From Bifidobacterium asteroides (GTDB lineage Bacteria > Actinomycetota > Actinomycetes > Actinomycetales > Bifidobacteriaceae): a DNA stretch of 64,000 nucleotides. Where the stretch lies: assembly GCF_003202755.1 (NCBI RefSeq), contig NZ_QGLK01000005.1, positions 124,001 to 188,000 on the forward strand. The letters are read 5' to 3'. Each line of letters opens with the position of its first letter. Within the stretch, counting starts at the first letter, position 1. Of this stretch, positions 44,686-53,233 are shown piece by piece. The translations under genes were made by a program, and so were the position numbers. The notes under the pieces were generated by a model. It saw nothing but the letters and a program-made list of their open reading frames with translations, did not search any database and was not told where the DNA came from.

Positions 44686-45133
44686 AGCACAATGATACAT
44701 CCGATGACCAATATATGATCAGCTTTTAATGGCTGGCGACTCCCAACAGCCCAAACTAGGTACCCAGATTCTATTTCTAGTCGAGCAATTGAGATGATGC
44801 TTCAAGTCGATAACATCACTATTCAGTTATCAAACAACTGTTCATCCGATTCACTAAAATTCTAGCTTTTTTCGTATACATACCCGTCTGATTTGAAATG
44901 CGAAAAGAACTCAGCTCACGAAAACATGCGAAATTAAGACCGTATATCGTCCTGAAGTAGAGATTTGCGACGCGAAGGATCAGCCAAATACATGATTGCT
45001 AGCGTTTCGCACCAACGATGATCCACAACAGCAGTCAACATACTGCACTGTTTACAGAATTACACCAACCACTTAGCTATCGTCTAATTTCTGCGACCCA
45101 AACAAAACAGTAAAATCAAAGTCACTTAACGCT
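44686..45133 (-). promoter_or_regulatory. CRISPR leader
   Basis: An AT-rich, gene-free 450 bp between cas2 and the leader-proximal repeat (44654-44685). It is in the expected place for the leader that drives pre-crRNA transcription and directs new spacer insertion. I could not pick a convincing -35/-10 pair by eye. Confidence 0.8.
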
Positions 45134-45424
45134 CTATAACATCATCACTTTGTCAACAGGGATATGGCGCCTAACCCCATAGTAATGGATTCTGCGCGAG
45201 TATCTGGCACCCAGATCGTACAAGATCAAGCTGTCTTCCTGAGGATTGATCAACGTCATCAGCCGCTGTTTTAGCAGCTCACGGTCGGCGGGAGTGACCA
45301 CGCATTCGAACACACTATTTTGCACACGCTGACCAAACTTCATGCACTCATGGCCGACCTGTCGCAATCGTCTCCGGCCAGCAGCCTCACAGGTGTCGAC
45401 ATCATAAGCGACAACCACCATCAT
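45134..45424 (-). CDS. cas2: CRISPR-associated endoribonuclease Cas2
   Basis: A 96-residue, full-length Cas2 that forms the Cas1-Cas2 integrase. The ferredoxin fold begins MMVVVAYDVDTCEAAGRRRL with the conserved first-strand Asp, followed by QVGHECMKFGQRVQNSVFEC and DSLILYDLGARYSRRIHYYG. It is the last gene of the operon, 12 bp after cas1, and faces the leader. Confidence 0.97.
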   Translation of the reverse strand: MMVVVAYDVDTCEAAGRRRLRQVGHECMKFGQRVQNSVFECVVTPADRELLKQRLMTLINPQEDSLILYDLGARYSRRIHYYGVRRHIPVDKVMML

Positions 45425-45436
45425 TATTCTTTCACC

Positions 45437-46468
45437 CTACTTCCAAAACATCGGCGGATAGGCATCCATATCCCCACGTATGTATCTAGCCAACAATAAT
45501 GCCTGCACATAGGGCACCAACCCCCATGGCACTTTCTCCTTAAGAAAGGGGTGCATGATTTGCTCATTTTTGCGCTTCTGCCAGGCTGAAAGCACCTGCT
45601 TCCTCCCCTTGTCGTTAAGATAAGTTCCTCCGTTCTCTCTAATCTCGAAATCTCCGGCCTTAATTACATGAGTGTTGACCAGAGACAAAGCCAGCCGATC
45701 CGCAAAGACAGGGCGCAATTCCTCAACAAGATCCAGGGCCAGCGAAGATCTGCCTGGCCTGTCTGTATGCAAGAATCCAACATAAGGATCAAGGCCAACA
45801 CCTTGAAGTGCAGAACGACAATCTCCGGAAAGCAGCACGTAGATAAATGAGAGCAGGGCATTCATCCTATCCATCGGTGGCCTCCGGCTGCGCTGCTCGA
45901 AGTAGAAATCATCCTTATTTGTGAGGATGAGATCATCAAAGGCATAAAAGTAGCACTTCGCAGCCTCCCCCTCCACACCACGAACCGAATCCGCTGTTAG
46001 GCAACCATCCAATTCCTGCAAGGCTGCCAACAGACGGGCACTCTGCTTTTTGACACGAGGCACATTGATCCGTAAAGCGTGGTCTCGGGTAGCGCGCTCC
46101 AACACCTGTCGCGCATTGAATATCTTGCCCATGACGAACGAGGCTGCAATCGAGCAAACCTCATTATCGTCATCGGCCATGTGATACTGACGGCGTCGCA
46201 AAAGCACATTTCTGTTAGCTTCTCCAAGTACTGACCCGTAGTATTTGCCCTGCGGAGAGTAGAAGGAGAACGAGACCCCAAATTCATTACACTTGCCCAG
46301 CAAGGCCGGCGAGGCACCCTTGTAGCTGAAGCAAAGAATAGACTCCAAGGCACGCAGGGGTATCCGTCCCATGACGTGGTCTCCCTCATTCACCACAACA
46401 TTCTCCTGCTCCAGGGAAAGGTAGGCATCCTCTGTAGTGACAAACAAGGTGTTCAACATCTGTCTCAA
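45437..46468 (-). CDS. cas1: CRISPR-associated endonuclease Cas1, type I-C
   Basis: A 343-residue integrase that, with Cas2, inserts new spacers at the leader end. The N-terminal beta domain (LNTLFVTTEDAYLSLEQENV, IPLRALESILCFSYKGASPA) precedes the helical domain with metal ligands Glu in SVRGVEGEAAKCYFYAFDD, His in YVGFLHTDRPGRSSLALDLV and the downstream acidic DLVEELRPVFADRL. All are intact, so adaptation should be competent. It lies between cas4 and cas2, the standard I-C order. Confidence 0.97.
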   Translation of the reverse strand: MRQMLNTLFVTTEDAYLSLEQENVVVNEGDHVMGRIPLRALESILCFSYKGASPALLGKCNEFGVSFSFYSPQGKYYGSVLGEANRNVLLRRRQYHMADDDNEVCSIAASFVMGKIFNARQVLERATRDHALRINVPRVKKQSARLLAALQELDGCLTADSVRGVEGEAAKCYFYAFDDLILTNKDDFYFEQRSRRPPMDRMNALLSFIYVLLSGDCRSALQGVGLDPYVGFLHTDRPGRSSLALDLVEELRPVFADRLALSLVNTHVIKAGDFEIRENGGTYLNDKGRKQVLSAWQKRKNEQIMHPFLKEKVPWGLVPYVQALLLARYIRGDMDAYPPMFWK

Positions 46469-46527
46469 TGGATCATCGCTTCCCTCTGGTGCTTTTCCTC
46501 AATAACCTCTCATTGCCCAAGTTACCC

Positions 46528-47247
46528 CTACAACTCTTTCAAGGTCTTTCGAATGTAGTCAGCGGCGGAAGACTTATGCACAAGTTCAGGCAGGCAGATA
46601 TCCTTCAATGAGCATGACCGGCAACCCGTTTTCGGCTTCACCTTTGGAGTATGGCCTCGTCGATAAAGGTCCCGCATCTCCGACAGATCATCGGCCACCT
46701 GAGCGCGAAGTTCATTGTTGAGTTCAACCACTTCACGGCGCTTGGTCTGCTGGTAGAACAATGCCCCCTGGCTGATGCTGCAGGAGAGCATTTCTTCCAA
46801 GCACATGGCTTCGCCGCACAATTGCAAACGATCAGCATTATTGACCTTGCTGGAACCATGTTTGTACTCAATAGGATAGGGTTTCCACCGCCCTCTTCTG
46901 CCTGTCAATGAAACCCCATCCTGAGCCGCGTGAAATTCGACAATGTCACAATCTCCGACAACTCCTAACCTTCTGGAGAATACGCGCAGATCGCGCAGTA
47001 TCAAGGTGTCGCCGCGTTTTTCAGAAGCGTGGTAGTCGTGAGCACGTCGGTGTTCGAAGTCTCCTGCATATGTTCTGGTGTTGTCACGCCACTGCTCCTC
47101 TATGTGGATCAATGCCCATTGGCGCTTGCAGAACTCAAAATGCTGAATGCCAGACAGGGTCAGCCATTCATCCTCAGGATATTCGGCCGGCCCTGTGGCC
47201 ATGGACAAGTCCATGGAATTATCACTCATTGTAGTGTTCTCAGCCAT
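46528..47247 (-). CDS. cas4: CRISPR-associated exonuclease Cas4
   Basis: A 239-residue RecB-type nuclease that trims prespacers and selects for the PAM before integration. It has the iron-sulfur-ligand Cys in GIQHFEFCKRQWALIHIEEQ, with the remaining three in the C-terminal cluster GCRSCSLKDICLPEL, and the nuclease motifs DIVEFH and YPIEYKHGSSKVNNADRLQL. It is about 20 residues longer than average from an N-terminal polar lead. It overlaps cas7 by 8 nt. Cas4 makes selection of a TTC PAM likely for acquired spacers. Confidence 0.95.
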   Translation of the reverse strand: MAENTTMSDNSMDLSMATGPAEYPEDEWLTLSGIQHFEFCKRQWALIHIEEQWRDNTRTYAGDFEHRRAHDYHASEKRGDTLILRDLRVFSRRLGVVGDCDIVEFHAAQDGVSLTGRRGRWKPYPIEYKHGSSKVNNADRLQLCGEAMCLEEMLSCSISQGALFYQQTKRREVVELNNELRAQVADDLSEMRDLYRRGHTPKVKPKTGCRSCSLKDICLPELVHKSSAADYIRKTLKEL

Positions 47248-48172
47248 CCACCATTTCAGTCAGTTCGACCGACTGCGGAATAGCTGAAGTATCAACGGTC
47301 ACATCGTAATCCGAGAAGCTGCGCGGTGTCTCAACTTCAGGCTTATGGGCCACATGAATGCTATCGAACAGCTTATAGGAGGGAGCATCGCCAAGATCGT
47401 TGCTGTGCTTGAAGACATAGAGCTTGCGAACGGCCATCTTGCCCCTAGCAGCAGAATGATCAAACTCGAACATATTGAGAATGGCCTGCCAAAGCATGGC
47501 CAGGTCTTCCTCGCTAAATCCGGTGGTCTTTTGTGCTAGCTTTGCATTCACATAGCCATCAGCACGGTATAAACCGTAAGGAACAATTGACTTGTTGCCC
47601 ATCTCATTGTTCTTGTTCTCTTGGTCTTTTTCCGTAGTAATGGCCACCCTGGTGATGGTGACCGACTGTGGGAAAATCGGATCGATGGACCTCGAGAATC
47701 CAAGTTGCACAGGGCCACGCACCTGGCCACAGGCCAACCCGCCCTTGACGAAGGTGGTCATCACCGCGCCAAAGGTCCTGATATCGAAGAAATTGGAACA
47801 CATGTAATCGAGGATTAATCTATCCAGCTCGCCATTTTCCTTCTTGGCCTTCTTTAGGGTCTTCCCGATACTGTCCACATCGGGGTCCCCATTGACGCCA
47901 ATCGCTTTCAATGCCTCAGCATCGAGGCGGTTCAGCGGAACCTGCTGCTTAATATAAATACGCCAGGGCGCCTTATCCCCGTTAATCAATTGCACATAGT
48001 TACGTATCTTCCTCTTTAGGCAAACATCAGTAACAATTCCAATCCCGGTCTCACTATCGGTTCGTGGCATATTGCCTGATTCCGGATCTCCGTTGGGATT
48101 GCCATTCTCAACGTCATAGAGAATGGAAAAATCGTACCTATTTTGGATAGCCTTGGCAGTTTGCTCACTCAT
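47240..48172 (-). CDS. cas7: Cascade backbone subunit Cas7 (Csd2), type I-C
   Basis: A 310-residue protein that polymerises along the crRNA as the backbone of the I-C Cascade. The family start YDFSILYDVENGNPNGDPES with NMPRTDSETGIGIVTDVCLK is textbook Csd2, and ADSFDIRTFGAVM-type text (NFFDIRTFGAVMTTF, CGQVRGPVQLGFSRSIDP, SITRVAITTEKDQENK) follows. Overlaps of 8 nt with cas8c and with cas4 show tight translational coupling. Confidence 0.97.
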   Translation of the reverse strand: MSEQTAKAIQNRYDFSILYDVENGNPNGDPESGNMPRTDSETGIGIVTDVCLKRKIRNYVQLINGDKAPWRIYIKQQVPLNRLDAEALKAIGVNGDPDVDSIGKTLKKAKKENGELDRLILDYMCSNFFDIRTFGAVMTTFVKGGLACGQVRGPVQLGFSRSIDPIFPQSVTITRVAITTEKDQENKNNEMGNKSIVPYGLYRADGYVNAKLAQKTTGFSEEDLAMLWQAILNMFEFDHSAARGKMAVRKLYVFKHSNDLGDAPSYKLFDSIHVAHKPEVETPRSFSDYDVTVDTSAIPQSVELTEMVDG

Positions 48173-48566
48173 TTACAATTCCTTCTTCCTTGTTAGTTTC
48201 CTTATTGTCGTCCTTGTTCTTGCCCTTGTAGCGCTCCTGAGTCTCGAAATAATATCCAAGCTGGAAAGCACCCTGTTCAGGCAGCGATAACCTCGTCGGG
48301 AAGTTCTCGCCGATTCTGTTCATCAGATCAGCGATACGCTTGGTATAGTAAATGCGCGTTCCCGTCGGCAGTTTTCGCAGGTGCTTTTTCGCCAAATCGC
48401 CCAAGTGCGGGAAAACCACGGCTGGCATGGTCGATGCATTAGTAAAGAACCGGTCACCAATCGTGGTATTGATACCAGGATTCGCAGCATGTTGTATGTC
48501 CTCATACAGGGCGAACAGCCGTCCTAGGACATAAGGCACATTGGTGCTTTCTTTGTTGATGGACAC
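48165..48566 (-). CDS. cas11c: Small subunit Cas11c, from an internal start in cas8c
   Basis: Inside cas8c, a perfect Shine-Dalgarno AAGGAGG (48581-48575) sits 8 nt before an in-frame GTG at 48566-48564. Translation from there gives 133 residues (start VSINKESTNVPYVLGRLFAL) ending at the cas8c stop. Type I-C systems are known to make the Cas11 small subunit from such an internal site in cas8c, and the size fits. The protein is mostly helical, with FALYEDIQHAANPGINTTIG and FPHLGDLAKKHLRKLP. Confidence 0.75.
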   Translation of the reverse strand: MSINKESTNVPYVLGRLFALYEDIQHAANPGINTTIGDRFFTNASTMPAVVFPHLGDLAKKHLRKLPTGTRIYYTKRIADLMNRIGENFPTRLSLPEQGAFQLGYYFETQERYKGKNKDDNKETNKEEGIVNE

Positions 48567-49958
48567 TTGCAATACCTCCTTAGGGCATTGGTTGTTTTGA
48601 TGACGAAGAAAATACGCTTTGATGATTGCCGCCTTGGCGCGGGGAACTTCATGCTCAACGCCAATGCGGTTCTCGACAGCAGTCAGGAGCGACGTAGGAT
48701 AGGGCGCACCTGTAAGAATGGCCTTAAATAGGTCGGAAACTGTACGGGGGGAAGCTGGAATCCTCTTTTTCCCACCAGCGGCAGATGGCACAGTTTGCGC
48801 AAGGAGCATCCACACAGGTAGATCGTGACGTTTATCAAATTTCGGTCGTTCGATATCCAAATCCGCATAATGCCGACGTACATGTTCCATGTAACTGCCA
48901 TAAGTGTCCTTCAAGAAGAAGGACACCGAAAGCCTGGCCGCATTAGGGGCAAGCCCAAGGATGTAAAAATGCTCATCCGGATTAAGCCTGACACCATTGA
49001 AATCAACGGGGTTCCCCTTAGACAAGGCTGTGACAGTGGCTATTAGATCCTGTTGGTCAACCCCTGCAGCGCCTTCAATGCACAAGTTCATCTCAGCTGA
49101 GTACTCAGCCTGTCCTGACTCTGCCCAGGAAACAATCGTCAAGGAACCATCATTGACAGTTCTTGTATACTGATCGTCTTTCAGCACAGTATTTAAGGCT
49201 GTAGTATAAGCAAAGGCTTCACGTTTGCTCATAGGAGCATTTTGATCCTGCTTTTTGTTGTAGGAAAGATATGCTGGCGCGTTAAAAGACACTAGTGCTG
49301 ATCCACTGGATTGTGCGTTGCGGACGCCTCTGATATTTGGATGAGTAAGAGCAGGGACGACAGCTTGGCCTGAAACAACACTTTGCATGGTTTCAGAACC
49401 AGCGGCCGTTTCACCACTGTCATCGTCATCCGAAGAGAACCATGAATCCCAGTATTTCTGCATGGTTCGGTTTTTAGATAAAGGTAAGCCGTTAAAGCAG
49501 AGGACAAAATTACCGGTTAAGGCCTTCTTCCAGTCCCCTTCGCCTAATTTCTCCTCGACAACTGCCGCTTGAGGCGTCCGGGAAAAGAAAGCGAGCACTG
49601 CACGGGCTTCATCATCTTCGGCGTTTGCAAGCACCTGACGATGCAATTCAGCAGCAGCTGCAAAGCGCTTGGCCGCCTTGTCTGTTGCACCGTTGGCATC
49701 TGCACCTAGCAGGTAAGAGGAGTTGTCGCAGAGGAAATTGGCCTGAATTTTCACCGTTCGTAATGCATGTGCCGGAACAGGCATCATACGTCTGAACTGC
49801 TTGTTCTTTGTCAATGTCCCAAACGGAATGACATGGGTTATGGCCCCGTCATCCGCTATGTCCAGTCCCCACGGAACATTTTCAACGCTGTATCCATACC
49901 GCGGTGCCTGACCAGCCTCCACCAGCCGGTCGTAAAGTCTGACTAGTTCGCCAATCAT
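48165..49958 (-). CDS. cas8c: Cascade large subunit Cas8c (Csd1)
   Basis: A 597-residue type I-C large subunit, which recognises the PAM and helps open the target duplex. It begins MIGELVRLYDRLVEAGQ, and the family text GYSVENVPWGLDIADDGAIT, CDNSSYLLGADANG, FVLCFNGLPLSKNRTMQKYW, LVSFNAPAYLSYNKKQDQNA and FYILGLAPNAARLSVSFFL is present. The C-terminal ~133 residues are also made separately as Cas11c. It overlaps cas5 by ATGA (49955-49958) and cas7 by 8 nt. Confidence 0.97.
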   Translation of the reverse strand: MIGELVRLYDRLVEAGQAPRYGYSVENVPWGLDIADDGAITHVIPFGTLTKNKQFRRMMPVPAHALRTVKIQANFLCDNSSYLLGADANGATDKAAKRFAAAAELHRQVLANAEDDEARAVLAFFSRTPQAAVVEEKLGEGDWKKALTGNFVLCFNGLPLSKNRTMQKYWDSWFSSDDDDSGETAAGSETMQSVVSGQAVVPALTHPNIRGVRNAQSSGSALVSFNAPAYLSYNKKQDQNAPMSKREAFAYTTALNTVLKDDQYTRTVNDGSLTIVSWAESGQAEYSAEMNLCIEGAAGVDQQDLIATVTALSKGNPVDFNGVRLNPDEHFYILGLAPNAARLSVSFFLKDTYGSYMEHVRRHYADLDIERPKFDKRHDLPVWMLLAQTVPSAAGGKKRIPASPRTVSDLFKAILTGAPYPTSLLTAVENRIGVEHEVPRAKAAIIKAYFLRHQNNQCPKEVLQVSINKESTNVPYVLGRLFALYEDIQHAANPGINTTIGDRFFTNASTMPAVVFPHLGDLAKKHLRKLPTGTRIYYTKRIADLMNRIGENFPTRLSLPEQGAFQLGYYFETQERYKGKNKDDNKETNKEEGIVNE

Positions 49959-50611
49959 GAGCTCATCCTCGGATCAGTTGCATCCAGCACGCCGTTAATC
50001 AACTCAGCTCTGAAAAACATAGGTTGCGGGTCCGCAGGGTCTCGATAGTCCATGTCGTATAACATGTACCCCAGATCCCGATGACCATTTTCGAATCCCT
50101 TGGGCTGACCCTTATCGACATCCCAAAGCCGAAAATCGACAGGGAACTCCCGTGTTCCGAAATAAGGGTGGTGATAGTACTGCCCGTTCTGAGCTCGTCT
50201 ATTGAACATGCTGATGAACTTAGCCGGCGTATCCCCTGCAGCAGCTTTGCTATTCATATCAAAATGTGCCTCAATCACATAGTGAACATCCCGCAGAATG
50301 GTGGAGGCACGCTGCTGAATGTCTGAGGAAGCATAGATCGCGCTGTCTTTGGACGGATCATTGATCATCGACCGGATAGTATCGGCCGATATCACGCTGC
50401 TGACCTCATTGCGACGAACACTGGTGAATCTGATGGGATTCATAACCACGATCCTGTCAATCCGCCAGATCATGCCCGGATGCCAGAACACAGCCTCCAG
50501 AATCCCACGTGCCGCCGATGGCGTCATCACGTCGTACGAGACTCTCTCTACTTTCATTTCTGGTCTGGTGAAGAGGGCGTACGGACCCCAGACCTCAAGT
50601 TGTACTGTCAT
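49955..50611 (-). CDS. cas5c: CRISPR-associated protein Cas5 (Cas5d), crRNA-processing endoribonuclease
   Basis: A 218-residue Cas5d. In type I-C, which lacks cas6, this protein cuts pre-crRNA at the base of the repeat stem and caps the 5' handle. The start VQLEVWGPYALFTRPEMKVE, then RVSYDVMTPSAARGILEAVF and WHPGMIWRIDRIVVMNPIRF, and the C-terminal YFGTREFPVDFRLWD are typical. It would also process the solitary repeat upstream of the operon if that repeat is recognised. It is 45 bp downstream of cas3. Confidence 0.97.
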   Translation of the reverse strand: MTVQLEVWGPYALFTRPEMKVERVSYDVMTPSAARGILEAVFWHPGMIWRIDRIVVMNPIRFTSVRRNEVSSVISADTIRSMINDPSKDSAIYASSDIQQRASTILRDVHYVIEAHFDMNSKAAAGDTPAKFISMFNRRAQNGQYYHHPYFGTREFPVDFRLWDVDKGQPKGFENGHRDLGYMLYDMDYRDPADPQPMFFRAELINGVLDATDPRMSS

Positions 50612-50656
50612 TGGTCTCCTTTCCTGTTGCCGGTATTGCTAATTACGATTCAGCCA

Positions 50657-52801
50657 TCAATACAGCAGCCCGTTTTGAGGCAACTGATCTTCATCGACCT
50701 GCAGACCTGTAGCACTGTCGTACATGCCCATGTCCAGCAGAACAAATGCATCGTCATCCGACCTGGCACCGTGCTCAGCCAAAGCGGATATCTTCCCAGC
50801 CTCTTTGAGTCTGTCCAGCTGTCTAGGCCAGACATTGACCGCGTACCGGCCCAATCTGCGGAACAGCCCTCGCGTATAGCAACGAGGATCAGTCAGCTGG
50901 GCACACAGGGTGCTCGCTTCTTCATTGACCGGTATATAGACGGGAACAGTTGGCGTATCAATCAGCTTGAAAAGCTCAGCAATCTGAGCGAACGGCATAC
51001 GGCATCCTGATATTCCACGCTCATGAGCCTTAAGAATCTGACGCTGATCGAGACTCTCGTCCCCTCGCATTCCAAAGAGCCTGGTGAAATATTCATGAAT
51101 CGCTTTTGAAGATGCCAGGTCAGCATTGCCTTTCCGTACCAACTCGAAAGCCAACATATTCTGTTTCAAAAACGAAACCTGGCCCTCATCAGTCGAAAAA
51201 ACATGAACCAATGAGGCATCCGCTTCACGTCGACCTTCTCTATTGCAACGGCCAGCTGTCTGAAGAATCGAATCAAGACCAGTCTGTTCCCTATATGCCT
51301 CAGGAAAATCGACATCCACTCCGGCCTCTATCAGAGACGTGGATACGACCCTGCAAGATTCTCCCTGGGTGAGGCGATCCCGTATCTGCTTCAGAAACCG
51401 TTCCCTGTCATAGGCACATTGCAGTGTAGTCAAGCAGAAAGTACCGTCTTCAAAGCCATGCTTTCGCACCGCTCCGGAGATGTACTGCGCCTCCTTACGT
51501 GTGTTGACCACGCACAGAACCTGATTATGGCCTTCTACAGCTTCAGCCATCTCATCCATGTTCTTATGACCGTCATCGACGATTCGGTTGCGCCTGAATT
51601 CCGAGCGCTCCTTTTCGCTTAATGGTGCAATTTCAGGGATGGTCAGATTCGGGCATTGAAGAGCCTGAGCAAACAGTTCCTGCAAGGCCGGCTGTGTTGC
51701 TGTGCACAGCACCGCGGTGACGTGATAGTTGGCAACCAGTTCAGCTATGGCCTGTACACATGGTTTCAGCTGAGGCAAGGGCAAGGTCTGGGCCTCATCG
51801 AAGATCACAACAGAGTTAGCTATGTTATGAATCTTCCTGAGTTTAGAGGCCTTGTTGGCGAACAGGCTTTCGAAAAACTGCACAGCAGTGGTTACGATAA
51901 CCGGCATGTTCCAGTTCTCGGCCGCAAAACTGCGATGCAAATCGTTTGCTGTAAGCTCGTCTTCCTCTTTTAATTGGAAAGCAGCATCTGCATAGTGTGG
52001 TAGAACCGCATCTGACCCAAGGAGGGTTTCGAATTCCTTTACCGTCTGGTCGATGATTGACGTGTAGGGCACGACGTAAATAACCCTATCCATATGGTGT
52101 GTTTTGGCGTGTTCAAGCGCGAACGTAAGCGAGGAATCAGTCTTGCCGCCGCCTGTGGGAGCGGTCAGCGTGTATAGACCTGGATTCCATTCAGGATCGG
52201 CCCCGTGAGTAAGGCAGTCACGCAATATGGCATTGCGTTTTTCATTCAACGACGTACTCGCCTTCGCCGACAGGAAGGACTCAGCCCTGCGCTCCATGAT
52301 TTCAGCAAGCGCCTTGATTCTGATTGACTGATGCTCACGCAGCTGCCCAGCCAGCGCTTTACTGATCTCACGTAATTCCTGTGGAGGCGGCATGATCGAT
52401 TTGGACAGACGATCGGGACCGAGATCCTGAAGCAGCTGCTCGAGAAATGGTGATTCATCGCGCTCTACTTTGCCATTGACAAAGAACTCAGCATCCAGCC
52501 GATCCGCATCCACTAGCGCTGATTCGTGCATACGGATACGCATCATGTCCGAGAAATGTGAGCCCAAAGAAGGAAGCGGCTTGACTTCGGGAAGAGTGAT
52601 CTCATCCTTCCAATGCGATGCATCAGGGTTGGGACGCTTCATTCTGCCGACCAAGGTGCTTGAATTCTCGGTATCAATCTGATTGCCAAAATCCGGCAAA
52701 CCAGCATGATGCCCTGCAATGGCAAATGTGGCTTCTTGAAGATGGAGCTTATAGGCTACTTTCATCCCGTATGAAGAGTGATTGACACTACTGCTCATCA
52801 T
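50657..52801 (-). CDS. cas3: Cas3 helicase-nuclease, main fragment (second half of HD domain plus helicase)
   Basis: A 714-residue protein with intact SF2 helicase motifs: Walker A LTAPTGGGKTDSSLTFALEH, DEAD-box-like VVIFDEAQTLPLPQ, CTATQPALQELF, and motif V/VI TSLIEAGVDVDFPEAYREQT with QTAGRCNREGRREA. The N-terminus starts inside the HD nuclease: VNHSSYGMKVAYKL (third HD His) and AIAGHHAGLPDFG (His-His motif). The first half of the HD domain is a separate frame (52788-53036), overlapping by 14 nt. An AGGGAGG box lies 6 nt before the second ATG (52798). Cas3 is normally one protein in type I-C. Confidence 0.93.
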   Translation of the reverse strand: MMSSSVNHSSYGMKVAYKLHLQEATFAIAGHHAGLPDFGNQIDTENSSTLVGRMKRPNPDASHWKDEITLPEVKPLPSLGSHFSDMMRIRMHESALVDADRLDAEFFVNGKVERDESPFLEQLLQDLGPDRLSKSIMPPPQELREISKALAGQLREHQSIRIKALAEIMERRAESFLSAKASTSLNEKRNAILRDCLTHGADPEWNPGLYTLTAPTGGGKTDSSLTFALEHAKTHHMDRVIYVVPYTSIIDQTVKEFETLLGSDAVLPHYADAAFQLKEEDELTANDLHRSFAAENWNMPVIVTTAVQFFESLFANKASKLRKIHNIANSVVIFDEAQTLPLPQLKPCVQAIAELVANYHVTAVLCTATQPALQELFAQALQCPNLTIPEIAPLSEKERSEFRRNRIVDDGHKNMDEMAEAVEGHNQVLCVVNTRKEAQYISGAVRKHGFEDGTFCLTTLQCAYDRERFLKQIRDRLTQGESCRVVSTSLIEAGVDVDFPEAYREQTGLDSILQTAGRCNREGRREADASLVHVFSTDEGQVSFLKQNMLAFELVRKGNADLASSKAIHEYFTRLFGMRGDESLDQRQILKAHERGISGCRMPFAQIAELFKLIDTPTVPVYIPVNEEASTLCAQLTDPRCYTRGLFRRLGRYAVNVWPRQLDRLKEAGKISALAEHGARSDDDAFVLLDMGMYDSATGLQVDEDQLPQNGLLY

Positions 52802-53036
52802 AGGCCTCCCTAATCATCCTCTGGAATTCCGCCGAATACTTGCCTATGTCATGAAGAAGGCCTGTATCCAGACCCATATCAGCCTGATCTTGGTCATACA
52901 GATAACCAGCCAGCCTGCCGGCGAAGGCTGCATCAAGGCATCCCGTCATTACCAGATGCTGCACGCAGACCTCGAAACCATGATCTTTTGAAGTGCGGGC
53001 CAGATACTCATCTACCTCGTCGCCTTCGGTCGTCAT
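52788..53036 (-). CDS. cas3: Cas3 HD-domain N-terminal fragment (frame-split from cas3)
   Basis: An 82-residue frame with the start of a Cas3 HD nuclease: EYLARTSKDHGFEVCVQHLV (first HD His) and the metal-binding GLLHDIGKYSAEFQRMI. It stops at a TAG (52790-52788) where the next block of the HD domain continues in another frame of the downstream ORF. A one-base shift would restore a single continuous Cas3. No classical slippery heptamer is visible. Either cas3 is inactivated by frameshift, or the two parts are made separately and assemble. It is coupled to the preceding 41-codon leader ORF by an ATGA overlap. Confidence 0.8.
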   Translation of the reverse strand: MTTEGDEVDEYLARTSKDHGFEVCVQHLVMTGCLDAAFAGRLAGYLYDQDQADMGLDTGLLHDIGKYSAEFQRMIREAYDEQ

Positions 53037-53158
53037 GCGATCATCTCTTCCTGACTTGGGTCACTGTTGAGCGGTTGCGCTGTATTGACCTGAATCCAAG
53101 CCGTCAATCGCCATACGCAAACCGGCTTCCCGCATATAAACCCAGAATCCTCAACCAT
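53033..53158 (-). CDS. 41-residue leader ORF of the cas operon
   Basis: Starts at an ATG (53158) with an excellent AAGGAG box 9 nt upstream, and its stop overlaps the cas3 start (ATGA, 53036-53033). The predicted start is about 40 nt after the operon transcription start. The peptide (MVEDSGFICGKPVCVWRLTA, then WIQVNTAQPLNSDPSQEE) has two Cys and matches no family I know. The ribosome-binding site and coupling suggest it is translated, perhaps to drive or regulate cas3 translation. Confidence 0.55.
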   Translation of the reverse strand: MVEDSGFICGKPVCVWRLTAWIQVNTAQPLNSDPSQEEMIA

Positions 53159-53204
53159 CGCCCCATCTCCTTCGTATAGGCGATCACTTGTGTTCTGATA
53201 CAGA

Positions 53205-53233
53205 AATATAAACCTATTAATGAATAATGTCAA
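53205..53233 (-). promoter_or_regulatory. Promoter of the cas operon
   Basis: Minus-strand TTGACA (53233-53228), a 17-bp spacer and TATATT (53210-53205): a nearly perfect sigma-A-type promoter, predicted to start transcription near 53198. It is the only strong promoter in the region upstream of cas3. Confidence 0.85.

Noticed and set aside
38500-44700. Many open frames of 60-240 codons on both strands with SIHAPVKGAT- or SLPSRERGLK-type repeats
   Set aside because: They are translations of the CRISPR repeats. The 66-bp period is a multiple of three, so frames stay open across many units.
44686-45133. Possible promoter boxes in the CRISPR leader
   Set aside because: Several weak TTG-type hexamers are present, but none has a good -10 at 16-18 bp; I left the promoter unassigned.
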